Shown here piece by piece: positions 1 through 11,105 of a stretch of DNA of 64,000 nucleotides. Source of the DNA: Hypholoma sublateritium FD-334 SS-4 (lineage: Eukaryota > Basidiomycota > Agaricomycetes > Agaricales > Strophariaceae); the NCBI GenBank assembly GCA_000827495.1, contig KN817554.1:275224-339223 (forward strand), read 5' to 3'. The first letter of the stretch is position 1; each line of letters opens with the position of its first letter. A program made the translations under genes and the position numbers. The notes under the pieces are model-generated. The model saw nothing but the letters and a program-made list of their open reading frames with translations, made no database searches and was not told the origin of the DNA.

Positions 1-831
1 ACCGCGACCGCGTCTTCGTGCGCATCAAGAACTGGAACTCGTGTGTGCCTGAGGAGGTCAGACAGACGCCCGAGTTCATGCCCATCTATCCTTTCGAGCG
101 CACAGTGTATCCGGCACGCCTGCCGAGCCCATTTTTGGCCAAGAGCGCGGGCAAGAGCGCGGCGAAGGGCCCGGGCGGGATCATTCCCGGATCAGCCGAC
201 CAGCCGGACGGCCCCGGCGACAGCGAAGGCGCGAAGAGGCGAACGCGCAACAACACACCGCTCAGGAATACGCCCAGCGCGCCGCCGGTGCCCACGCAGT
301 ACCAGGCGACGCACACCAGCTATATCCAGCCGTACACCGCGCCACGCGCTTCCGGCCCAGACAGATCGGTGGTGTCTGCAGCTGGGGGTCTGGTGGCGAT
401 TGGGGGGCCCGGCCAGGTGGAGAAGCTCGCTCCCGAAACAGGTCAGTGGGCTGCATCCGTATTGGGGGAGGGGGCGCCGCTGTTCGCCGGGCTTTCATGT
501 TTCGAGTTTCAATTGTCCATGCGTCCTTTTGCCTTTCGCTGATCGAGTAATGCCTTGCTGATCAATTTGGTATACAGCTAAGCTGTTTGACCGCGACCCA
601 GATACTGGCGAGGTGCTGTGGTTTGCAGCCCCTCCTCTGAATCTTCCCCGCGCACGGGGTCCGCGGCACAGTCTTGAATATTTGCAATTTCTGGCGCGCA
701 AGCGAAAGCAGGGACAAACACACGGGAGCATCGAGGACTATGACGATGCCCCCGCCAAGCGTCCAAGAAATATCCCAACAGTGACGGAGACGACTATACA
801 AGTCTTGAAGGAGCTGTCGTTTGATGGATAA
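1..831 (+). CDS. 3' end of unrecognised nuclear-type protein (5' truncated by window edge)
   Basis: Two exons are visible: from the window edge to 441, and 578-831, joined by a 136-base intron (GTCAGT...TACAG) in phase 1; the stop is TAA at 829-831. The visible part begins RDRVFVRIKNWN, then a Pro/Gly/Ala-rich low-complexity stretch with a basic patch (AKRRTRNN), then a compact C-terminal block (FDRDPDTGEVLWFAAPP ... RHSLEYLQFLARKRKQ) and a second basic patch (AKRPRN). The basic patches suggest a nuclear protein. I considered a subunit of a chromatin-remodelling complex (Rsc7/Swp82-like) but cannot confirm it from motifs. The block after the intron is the most conserved-looking part and would be the best search query. 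Confidence 0.7.
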
Positions 832-1786
832 TTCTCTATGCTCTTTTTGATAATCACACCTTTGACCCGCTATTATTAGGCACGGTTATTTCGTATCCTG
901 AAGATTGTACTTGCTCTAATGTTGATGTTTTTTCCGTTTCGTGGTTTTTCTTAGGAAATGTTGATGTATGAGCTCGAGAATCGAGCATCGAAGCGTATAT
1001 GATGCGCGCAACTCTTCCTTGTCGTTCGTTTGGTGATGTTCCAGTCCGGCCTTGGTGGCCTTGCATATTAGATCAAATATGTTTGATCCCGCTAGCAACG
1101 GCTTGCTCATCGTCACAGCCTATCACCTAGATGCTCCCCTTACACCCGAATGCCCTCAAACTTGATTGAAGGCGCAGACTTGGGGCATCGTTGATGCTGC
1201 TCTTTCTGCTGAAGCGGGTAAGCGGGGTATCTTTATTTAGACTTTATCTTTGGCATTTGCGCCAGTCCTACCCCCTCAACGTTAAACAAGCGTTAACATA
1301 AGGCCCTGAAGGGGCGGAGAGATGGTAACCATTTTTTGGCGTACATCCGGGGTACATACTAAACGCCTGAATTGTTTCAGCTGTAATCGTTTGGAATGAC
1401 TCTATGAGGTATGTGTGCTAGTACTAGAGTGTGCAATGGGCCTTAATTTCTCATTTGCTATCCTTCAGTGCACACAGCGCTGGCAGCGCGCCATTTCACG
1501 CTGCTTCCCCAAGTATCCCATCTGATTCAAAAGCTGTCCGGTTCGCATGGTCCCAGAAAATTGCCGACATATGGAAAGAGATGCCTGGCGCATCGGAATT
1601 GCCGATGCCGTGCCTACACACCAGCGCTCATTTTAGATAGATCTCGGCCCAATCGCCGATCTTCCGCCATGCGTTACATATATATCCTAAATTCACTGTT
1701 TATCTAGTCGCTGCAGGTCCGTTCTTGTTCGGATTCTTCGCTTTCCCCCCCTCCGAAGTCCTCGCAAGCCATCTCCTCCCCCTGCA
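832..1786. other. Intergenic, no gene seen
   Basis: Only short open frames without splice support. It holds the 3' flank of the preceding gene and the promoter of the membrane protein that starts at 1787. No repeat or RNA gene recognised. Confidence 0.6.
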
Positions 1787-3436
1787 ATGCTGCGCAAATC
1801 AAAGCTCTTCGTGATTGTCGCCGTATCGACTCTGGTGGCGGGTATGCGGTTGGAATCGAGGGCGGCGCAAACATCCGCGATATGTTCTTCGGATTTTGCT
1901 TGGACGCAGAACTCGAAGGGAGCTTCACCTTGTCAAGTAGCCGCTTCTGTGGATGCGTTGTGCAATAACGGAAGTGAGTGTGCATGCTCGATCAGTCTTT
2001 ATCCAAAGTTTATGTCTGGTGCAGATTGGGTCATTGGCGCGCTGAACTCGAGTGTCATGTACGCGAATCCGTCCCCCGTGAACGGTACAGCGTCTATCTG
2101 TACTTGGTATGTTACTTCAATTGTGTCGCAAACGTTCTTTCTCAATGAGATTGGTAGTTCATGGGCCTCCTACAATCTGCTCAGCGCATGTATTGCATGC
2201 CAGGGATTCCCAGAACAGACAGCACAGTATGTTAATTTCACCACTCGTAATCATTATAATCTCATATTCTATAAGGTGGACAGTTTATTCTTTTGGCTGC
2301 GCCGGTCTGGAGTCGACCACGTCAGTGTTCCCTCTTATCCTTTAATTCGATTTAGGCAGAACAAAAGTCCCTAGGTTTTTCCCTGCCAATGTTACTCTGC
2401 CCTCTTCTGTCGCTATCCCCGCCTGGGCACAGAAAAATCGTAAGCCTCTATGACTATATCTAACTTGTATCACTAACCAGTCATGTAGCTACCCAATGGA
2501 CCGATGAAACATTCAATACAGCTGAAGCCAAAAACATTTCTGCAGAGGGTGCGTTGAGCGTTCTTCAACGTAGAACATCAAGGGTCTTAACAATATCATG
2601 TAGGCATCCCTGACTTTGTTAGCGGTGCCCCGTCCACCACACACAAGAAGTCAAACGTCGGCCCAATCGTAGGTGGTGTCCTAGGCGGATTAATTGTTCT
2701 GGTCGGAGCCGCCATCGTCGCCTTTTGGATGATACGTCGACACCGAAAAGTAAACCATGGCGTATCTGCTCCCATGCACATCAGACCAGAACATCATGCG
2801 CGCAATATGTCAGAAATGTCTGCCGCGTCGATGTTGAAGCTTCCAGAAGTCGGTGGCTATACGCAGATGCCGCCGACTCCAGCCAGCCCGACGATGACCT
2901 CGAGCATGCTTTCACTCAACTACTTCACCAGGAGAAGTGTTGCATCTCCACCGCCAGTGTCCATTCGACAAACGACACCCGGCCCCCGCGAGGACGTCAT
3001 CGAGCCATACAGTCTACCGCCAACTGTCGACAACTTTGATAGGGATAGGAAGCGTGCTCACGGTCCTCAGCCAATATATGGCAACCCCTCCGACCCCCCT
3101 CCGATGCGAGTGGATAGCACACGCCCTCAGACGCCCACGCGGGGGAGGTTCAACCCGCCACCTTATGTGCCGTCTTCGCCCGGATCCTCATCAACTGGGC
3201 AGCGTCCTCGTCACCTCGAAAAGCAGCCATCCACAGACACGCAGCACTCTCTGACCTCGAGCAGGAATGGCGGCACTCACACTCACAGCCCAAACGCGAG
3301 CGGCTCCGGAATGCCAAGCATGATCACACAAGTGGAACGGGCGAATGCAACATCGCCAGCACACGGCCGTACACTCAGCGGAGAATCTCGCGACGAGAAA
3401 GGTGTACACAGCGTGAGCCCCAGTGACATTGCTTAA
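1787..3436 (+). CDS. Single-pass membrane protein with Cys-rich ectodomain
   Basis: Seven exons close in frame to 451 aa: 1787-1973, 2025-2106, 2158-2226, 2276-2320, 2360-2439, 2489-2548, 2604-3436. A signal peptide (KLFVIVAVSTLVAG) is followed by an ectodomain with spaced cysteines (CQVAASVDALC, ICTCS, SACIACQG) and several N-glycosylation sites (NSS, NGT, NVT). A glycine-rich membrane helix (VGPIVGGVLGGLIVLVGAAIVAFWMI) ends in RRHRK, giving a type I topology. The cytoplasmic tail of about 210 residues is Ser/Pro/Thr-rich and probably disordered and phosphorylated. This architecture is common in Agaricomycetes; a surface sensor or cell-wall-facing receptor role is inference. No ligand-binding family is recognised. 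The micro-exons of 45-82 bases in the ectodomain are typical of this class. Confidence 0.85.
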
Positions 3437-5410
3437 CAGTTATTTTCTCTTTCCAACGGACACGGGGGTACGATGCGAAATGATGTGTTGTTGTAATGTT
3501 ATACATGATACGATATTGCGATAGGATATAGCTCTCATGCCTACGGATTGTTTACCTGAATACTACGTGTTCTAGGCTTGAGTAATAATAGAAATGTATT
3601 GTTTGTATTCGTTCAAGAGGCTAGTGCCATATGCCGCACTCACGTCCAATCTGTCAAATGCCAAACGAGAGACCGCATGACGAGGCAGCTGACGCTTTCA
3701 CCGACGGCGAGCAAGTAATGTTCCATTTCCCTGCGTTATCAAATCTGTATATGGTTCTAACTGCTGAATGTGCATACGCGGCGTTGACCTGGGCGCCTAC
3801 TCTAAATATTGTGGAGTAATTACCGAACTGCAGAGACGAGAGTCACATAGCATGTCAAAGAAGCATTCATCCGCAGTCGAAGTATGCTAAATATTCCTTG
3901 CTACCGATGTTCTCCGTCTACCTTCGAGGCGCTGTGTGGCGATCTTTCCGTACAGACAAGATTACTATCAAGAACAGAGCAAACAAAGGCACTGGCTCGG
4001 GTACAACTGACCCCCCTGTGGCAAGTGGACCAGTGCTTCTTTCTGTTTAGTTTTTCTGCTGTGTCCACTGCATCGGGCCTTGTCATCGGATAAGGCAAAA
4101 CCTCCTTGCCGAGGACCTAGAAGGCCAGAGAAGACCTGCAAATTTCATGGAATACACATGGTCTATGTCCCACGTACATTAACAGCGGTACAGCGTCGGG
4201 TCACTGCTTATTTCATTAAACCCCGACAGTAGTTAGAGAGACAGCACAGGGAACGACAAGCACACCCGAGATTAAAAGCGGCGAAGGTCGCAAACTTCAC
4301 TTTGTGCGTCCAGCGCCTCGATGTACTGGTCCAGTCAGCAGGTACATCTGTAGACACGGCGAACTTGAGCGTCGTGTATGTGGGCATTCATTCATCAAGT
4401 GCTAAATCCAGCTGGCCGATTGGGACTCACGCAGTCGCCGGGCGAAGTGTACGCGCAAAGGTGTACCCACCGCCTGAAAGACTGCCTATATCTATATATG
4501 TGCTGTAGACCACACGGACGTCGAACAGGCGTATCAGTTTCTCGGAAAGTTGGGGTGATATCTCTCCAGGACATTGGGAAAGATGCACTGTATCACAGCT
4601 GATCAATACCCTCTGCCCCTCCAGAAAAAGACAAGGTACAGCCCCGTTAAAGAAGCCGTGTATACCCGCTACACACCATTCACCATTGATTGTGTTTAAG
4701 TTCGGCGCTCACTGCCAGAGGTCCAGCTTTCAAATCACAGATGGAAGTACCACTGGACAAATGCGTCAGAGGTCGTGATGATCGTTGAAGCGAAGTGAGA
4801 ATATCCGTTCCCAAGAGGCACATGATGGCACGATCGCGTTGATAGCCCGGCAGGTTTTGCCACAGTACGCCGCCAGACAGAATGTGGCGAAGATCAGGGG
4901 AGAATAGCACGCGAGCCTGAGCACTCAACGGGAGGAGCACAGCTTCTGTCGAGCACTCGCTGCGCGGGAGGTGCTGTGCCAAATTTGAAAACCCGCGAAC
5001 GCTGCGCGTATATATGCGGAGGTATCGGCAGGACCAGTGGACCAGAGGGCGTATCCGTCAATTAGGCGATGAATTCGGAGATGCAAATAAAAAGAGTCGG
5101 TCTTCGTGGGCCTGCATTGTCGTGGTCGACACAGGACAGGAAGAGCTACGTCATATAGAATCAACGTCTCTAGTTCATTTGCCCTGTCATGAGTTCATCG
5201 CATCACTTCTAAGGGAGTATTCACAATCAGAACGACGACATGGATGGAATTCCGAGAAAAGTGATATAGTAAATGGACGAGGCCCCAGGTTAATGCCGCA
5301 GAGGCAGCTGCTACATAGAATGACGTGAGTACAGGAAGCGACAAAGTAACTTATCACAAGATGAAAGGATGAATGTGATGAGCACATGCAAGAATGCAGA
5401 TGCCCAGATT
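3437..5410. other. Gene-free stretch of about 2 kb
   Basis: Open frames are short, overlap on both strands and lack splice chains. I see no conserved protein motif, RNA gene or clear repeat. It separates convergent genes (membrane protein + and reductase -), so it should hold two 3' flanks, but it is longer than two terminators need and may contain decayed sequence. Confidence 0.5.
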
Positions 5411-6765
5411 TTAGATTCCGGCTCCTCCAGTCACCTCCAGCGTGTGGCCAGAGACATACGATGCCAGAGGAGATGCTAGGCTGATACATATTTGTTAGTG
5501 AAAAGCGTATGTGTGACGTGTATAAAGAGCTTCGACGCACAAGAGCACAGATCCAGCGGCATCCTCGGGAGAGCCGCCGCGCCTCAGCGGGATGAGCGGG
5601 TATGCTTCTTCAGCTTGGGCAGTGGTGGCGGGGCGCGCTGCCCCCGGGACACCAAGCGCAACCTTCTTCCCGTCAATCTCAATAGTCACACCGGCCTCTT
5701 TCGACGCAGTCAGGCTGTACACCGCATTAGAACAATCATTCTGGCGGCGCAGTGCGCAGACATACCGCGTATGGATCAGCCCGAACGCAACAGTGTTCGC
5801 GCGCACGCCGAAGGGGCCCCACTCCTTCGCGATGGTCTTCGTAAGCCCAATGACGGCCGCCTTCGCCGCCGCGTAGTTCGCCTGGCCGACGTTCCCGTGC
5901 AGGCCCGACGTCGAGGACACGTTGATGACCGAGCGGTTCTCGCGCTGCTCGGGCTTCAGGCGGAAGTACGGCGCGGCCTGGCGGATGAGGCGGAACGGCG
6001 CGCGCACGTGGATCTTGAGGATGATGTCGAACGTCTCGTCCGGCGTCGTGTGCAGCATCTTGTCGAACGTGAACCCGGCGTTGTTCACGATGTGGTTGAT
6101 CTTGCCGAATTTCCTGTGGGTTTTTTGTGAGATTTATTGTGTCGGGAATGGGGGCGTTGCGACGCACTGTACTGTGGCGTCTACGATCTTCTTGGGGAAG
6201 TCGTCCGCGCCGACGTCACCCGCGACAGACAGCACCTTGCCGCCGATCGCTTTAATTTCGCCCTCGACAGTTTCGAGGCGCTTGGCGTCGATGCTACGGC
6301 ACAAATATAATTAGAATGCGAGTGGACTGAAATAGGCCGGGAACATACTCGCTGATGACAACGCTAGCTCCCTCTTTAGCAAAAAGAAGAGCGGTGGAGC
6401 GTCCAATACCCTATAAGCAGCGGTAGTATTCAGTAATTATACACCCATATTAGGGGAGCAGATCTATGAACCTGGCCAGCACCTGTTGAAAGAGGAGTCA
6501 GGTCAGTCAACCATCACAGCCCGAACAACACATGGCAGGAGACGCCGCTGCTTAGGGCCTCAGCTCAACGTGCACAGCACGTATAGTACTATGCACAAGC
6601 TACAGTCGCCGTGCACACCACCACCCAGCACGCAAAGCAACCGAGCGCGGATCCAGTATGGCAACGAGCAGGCTCACCAGTGATGATTGCAACCTCCCCC
6701 GCAAGCAGCCCACGGCCGTAGGTGTTCGTGACGTGTCCAGAGACCTGAGCGAGACGGTCGGCCAT
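5411..6765 (-). CDS. Short-chain dehydrogenase/reductase, 3-oxoacyl-ACP reductase (FabG)-like
   Basis: Seven exons on the minus strand close in frame to 298 aa: 6678-6765, 6472-6482, 6349-6410, 6168-6293, 5766-6113, 5518-5714, 5411-5475. The Rossmann nucleotide-binding motif TGAGQGIG is assembled across three exons, one of them only 11 bases. The NNAG motif (HIVNNAG), the catalytic Ser (INVSSTSG) and the YxxxK pair (NYAAAKAA) are all present, so the enzyme should be active. The C-terminus ends GHTLEVTGGAGI, typical of FabG-like members. Expected reaction: NAD(P)H-dependent reduction of a 3-oxoacyl thioester or related carbonyl; in fungi such monofunctional proteins are mitochondrial or of unassigned substrate. 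The 5' donor of the last intron (GTCACA) is the least certain site. Confidence 0.9.
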
Positions 6766-8399
6766 CGCTGTAGTTTTTCAAGGGGGCAAACGAAGAACGG
6801 AGGGGAGAGAGCACGCAGTGGTTGGTCGGGTTCGCGCCATTTGAAACAACTTGAACATCAGGGGAGTGGGTATTCCGGTCCCCGGATTTGCATATGCCGG
6901 AGGCCACGTGCTTGCCGCCGGCTGCAGGGCCGGCAAGTTTTCGGCGCTCGGCGCTCGCGGCGGTGCGCCGCGTCGTGCCCTGTCTGGCGTCTGGACAAAA
7001 AAGCTGAAGTATTTCGCTGCATATCTGGTGTTGGTCTTTAATCAGATAGCGCGTCTCAAACATTTTTAAAACAAAGTAATAAAGTCGAAGGCTCGATGCA
7101 AGCTCGATGCAAGCTCGAAGGGTCGAAGTACCAACGAAGTACCCGTTGTATTTTCTACGGCTTCACGGCCGTGGCTCAATCAAATTAGCACGCCTTATAA
7201 AGTGCGCACTCGTCGACAGGCGTATCAGAAAAATATCGCTGTACCACGATAATACGCTGCCAACAATCCCAGGACCTACTTCAAGTTACTGGTATGCGCG
7301 TTGTTACCGTCCAATGCCCATAGAATGGCCATGCGGCACTCACGACACCACCACTTCGCGCAAATTCTCACACCTAGATATTCAGCTTTTAAATCTGCAG
7401 CTGCGAGCCAAGGCGGTCTTCCTGAGCAACTGTGCAGCGGCCGCTGCGCAACGGGCCTCCGGGGCGGGGCCGCACACATATTACGTTAATAGGCGCATAG
7501 CGGTCCACGGCGCACGGGGCGATGTAAGTGGATGGGGGCGCGAGCTTATGAGGCGCGGGTGTGCGCATAAATATCCAATTACCCCGTGCGTATGCGCGAA
7601 GGGCCAAGCGGAAGAAAGAGCGGTTTGGGTGTCATGGGTAGCAAGCAAGGCGGCGACGGAGCCGTGGAAAGCCTGTGCATAGAAATCATCCACCCCAAAC
7701 TCGAAAACGCCGTCGGCTATTCGCTTTCCCAGCCGTACGGGTCGCCCGCAGACTCGGGAACCCAGTAATTGGGGATTTATCAACACCAGCGCGCGGCGCG
7801 ATACGAGCAGATAACTAGAGCCCACAGTTTGCGCAGCGCGGCCGTCCGATATCCGCTGAATCATCACTTCGTGCGTATGCGCGAAGGAGTGCGCCGCGCA
7901 GTTATTTGGGAGCACGGGGGCCGCTGCAGGGACGCCTACTGCACGAGGTGTTGGAATGCACGGTACTCTAATCGTCGTGTATTTTTTATGAAGGCGTTGT
8001 TTTCGGTTTGTTTGTATAGACCTCAGCCGGCGGCCGGGCGGCGCCTGCGTCTTAGCGCGCGCGTGTGCTACCGTTATGCATACGATTACAACTTATAAGC
8101 AATCGAAGATCCTGCGCCGCATAGAGGACCGCGGCGTATTTCCCACAGAGCACCTCCCTCGTACGCGACGCGGCGCCCGGCGCTTACAGGCTAATAGCGC
8201 TGATGAAAAGGTGAACGAAAGACCCGTCTACCCAAGCGCTCGTACGTCTCGTCGACAAATTATGGTACAATTTACATCTGGGTATGTATATCCCCCGCCC
8301 CAAGTGAGCCCCCACGCTATTCCTATTCCTACACCGCATCCAACTCATCTACTGCAGCCCAAAAAAGCATATCAAAAACCCCCTAAAACACCAGTCCCC
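6766..8399. other. GC-rich intergenic region with short direct repeats
   Basis: No supported gene. It contains a small tandem array around 7091-7120 (unit CTCGATGCAAG) and an exact 18-base direct repeat, CGTGCGTATGCGCGAAGG, at 7585-7602 and 7870-7887. CpG density is high. It lies upstream of the reductase and downstream of the zinc-finger gene, both on the minus strand. Confidence 0.5.
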
Positions 8400-9810
8400 C
8401 TAAAACACCAGCACCCGCCCAAGCACCCCCCCGCCCCGGCCCCCCAGCCCCAACCCCCGCCCCTCCCCCGCGCCCAGCGCATGCCCCAGCCCCGGGCCGG
8501 GGAGGACGCCGCGCCACCCGCCCGGGTGGTACGGGCACGCCCCCGCGGCGTCGTCCCACGAGTCGCGCTCCTCGCGCGGGGGCGCGCGGCGCACGGGCGG
8601 GAGCGGCGCGGGCGTCGTGCAGTAGGAGTCGGGCGAGCGGAGGTCGAAGGACTGGAGCGTGCCGGGGACCCAGTGCGAGGGCGAGGGGGCGCGGCGCCGG
8701 CGCTTGGGGGCGGGGTGGGTGGGGGTGGTGGTGGTTGTGGTGGGGATGGCGGTGGTGTGGGTGGTGTTGGGGGAGGGAGAGGTGGTGGAGATAGGGGTGG
8801 TGGTGGTAGGCCCGGGGGCGGCGGCGTTGGTGCGCCCGCGCTTTGCGCTGCGCGGGCGCTGGGGATCGGTGGCGGCCATCGACGGGCTGGTGCTGGTCGC
8901 GGTGGGTGAGGTCGTGGCGGACGGGCCGGGCGGGGACGGCGTGGCGGCGGGCTTGGTGCTGCAGCGCTTGACGTGCCGGTTCAGATTCGACGCTACCCCA
9001 AATCGACGGCCGCACGTATCGCACACGAACGCTGCGCCCCCCACCCAACACAATCAGCCCCTGTCTTCATACTGGGCCCACGCAAAAACGCACCTTTTTC
9101 GCCGGTGTGCACGAGGAGGTGCTTGCGCAGCGTGCTCGGGCGGTCGAATCTGGAGAACGGCGTGAGCGCCGCGGTATAAGTACGCCCCCGGGGAGGGCCC
9201 AGACGCACCGCTTGTGGCACATGGTGCACGCGTGTTTCTTCTCCCGCGCGAGCAGCGCTGCTTCCTGCCCCGCGCCGCCGCCGCCCCCCGGCTCCGCGGC
9301 GCGGCGCTGCGGCGGCGCAGGCGCGGATACCTGCGCGATGTCCATCGCGAAGCCCCCCACCCCCCCGTCCCCACCGCCGCCATACGCCCCGTGCGGTGAC
9401 AACACCCCCGGCGCCCCGAGCGAGCGCACGTGCGGGCTGAGCAGGATCGCCATCGCCGCTGGGGTGGGCAGCGGCGCGCGCGCGCCCGATGGGCTGATCA
9501 TTGCCGCGCGCGGCGGCGGTGGCAGTGGGGGGAAGTACGCCGTGGCGGGCGCGGGCGCGAGTGTCGCGGGGGGGTACATCGGCGCGGGCGCGGCGATCCG
9601 CGCGCCCGCCCAGGCCCACGGCGCGGCGGCGGCGGCGGGTGCGTACGCCGCGATGTCCTCGGCTGCGAAGGCGACGGGCGCCGCGGCGAAGTCCCCCAGG
9701 TGCGCGGCGGCGTTGTCGTACTGCGCGTGGGCGGGGGCGGCGAAGCGTGCGTCGTAGTGCGCGTCGAGCGCGGCGGCGTCGGCGTAGTAAGCAGCGTACG
9801 GGGCCTCCAT
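8400..9810 (-). CDS. Zinc-finger transcription factor with C2H2 plus C2HC finger pair
   Basis: Three exons on the minus strand (9209-9810, 9094-9149, 8400-9031) close in frame to 429 aa. The first 190 residues are Ala/Pro/Tyr/Gly-rich, resembling an activation region. Finger 1 (HACTMCHKRFDRPSTLRKH, then LLVHTGEK) is a canonical C2H2 finger with a TGEK linker; finger 2 (FVCDTCGRRFGVASNLNRH, then VKRC) ends in Cys in place of the last His, which still fits a zinc site. Fingers lie near residues 192-245. The C-terminal half is a Thr/Pro/Arg-rich low-complexity tail with PAPKRRRR, a likely nuclear signal. Introns interrupt both fingers. This finger pair with HVKRC is recurrent in basidiomycetes; DNA target unknown. 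The last exon is very GC-rich and its exact end is less certain. Confidence 0.85.
8700..8815. repeat. GTG-rich microsatellite inside the zinc-finger gene
   Basis: The plus strand shows an imperfect GTG/GGT run; on the coding strand it encodes Thr/Pro/His tracts (PTTTTTTPTHPAP). Likely polymorphic by replication slippage. Confidence 0.75.
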
Positions 9811-9839
9811 GCGGCGGCGGGGGCAGCGCGGGGGTGCGT

Positions 9840-9847
9840 TATATAAG
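9840..9847 (-). promoter_or_regulatory. TATA box of the zinc-finger gene
   Basis: TTATATAA on the minus strand about 30 bases upstream of the proposed ATG at 9810. The spacing implies a very short 5' leader, or transcription starting close to the ATG. Confidence 0.45.
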
Positions 9848-11105
9848 TACGCAGCGCGCCGCGCGGAAGGCGTGTGGGTGGGTGCCAGGCACCACACCAC
9901 CACCACCCCCCAGCTGCGTTTACGTACGTGCGGAGCGCAGCCCGAACCGGCCGCGCGATCCATCCAAGTTCGCACGCCCGATCCGCGAAGCGCAGCGTCG
10001 TTCGAATGCGTTCGAATAAGTCGAGGAAGGGCAGGCAGGCCGCCTCAGGGCATTCATAACACCCGTGATCTATCCCCACCGCGCCGGGGCCATGTCCCCG
10101 GCCGCATGCCCCAGCGCATGTTGATGCTCGTATTTCCATCCGGAACGCGCGAGGCACCCCAGATTCTGCTACTACATACGTATGTCACAGCGCTATCAGA
10201 TCGCCCATCGTCGATGGGCGCCTCGTGCCCTCTGTATGTCATGCCTGGTAATGCGATGGTAACATTGGGAGGAACGGCATACTTATATTTGAGAGGACGC
10301 AAGGAGAGTTTGGCCAAGGGAGATGCGGGCACATGCATGCGCGTGGTACATAGACATCACGCTCATGCTCACCGCCACCGCGCGTGCACTGTGCGCGTCA
10401 GCGAGCGCGCGACAAAGGGAGGCAGTACAAGACAGGCGCCGGCCGTCGACTAAGGGTAGCGGGTTCCGATATGGTTCTCACGGTAAGCTACAAGAGAGCC
10501 CTTTGAAGCGAGGCTGGTGATGGATGTAAGTATACCGGTCAGTCCCGACAAACAGAGGTGTTTCTGCAGCAGCAGTTCCTACCAAGTCATTAACAAGTAA
10601 GTAAGTACTCCGCGTCGTGCACTGTGAGTACTTGAGTATGTACCGATCATTTCGACCACAAACTTATTTAGTGCGCAAAGCAAGCGCCCCATCAAAAAAT
10701 CCCGCCGCGCGCTTCCCGCAAACGCTAATCGCGATCGCCCGCGCGGAATTCACAATATGTTGCATTGCATTCGGCACCCAACACGAGCTAGAACACATCC
10801 ACCCGTCCATACATACACCCATACATATATACGTCCGTCCGCTGTGCAGCCAGCGGCATAGCAACTGGCCCGCGCCGCGCCGCGCCGCACCCAAGAACCC
10901 GCCGCGCACGAAGAAAACCAAACCAAACCAAAAAACCTGCACCGCCCCGCCTCCCGAACGCAGCCCCCGAATCCCTCGTTGACGATAGTCGATCAACTTG
11001 CAGCACCGCCCTCTACTTCGTGAACTTCCCCAGGATCTTGCTGCCCGCTGCGCACCGAACACCATCAGCACCGCACCCACCACCACCAACAAATAATAAA
11101 TAATA
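9848..11105. other. Intergenic, upstream of the zinc-finger gene
   Basis: No gene supported. It contains a perfect inverted repeat GCCCATCGTCGATGGGC near 10203 and simple-sequence stretches around 10800-10950 (CATA, CGCGC and AAACC runs). Confidence 0.5.

Noticed and set aside
9107..9757. 216-codon plus-strand frame (Ala/Gly/Pro-rich)
   Set aside because: Antisense shadow of the zinc-finger gene's first exon.
10200..10220. Perfect palindrome GCCCATCGTCGATGGGC as a possible terminator or operator
   Set aside because: Rho-independent terminators are not used by nuclear genes, and a single palindrome in a spacer has no demonstrable partner site.
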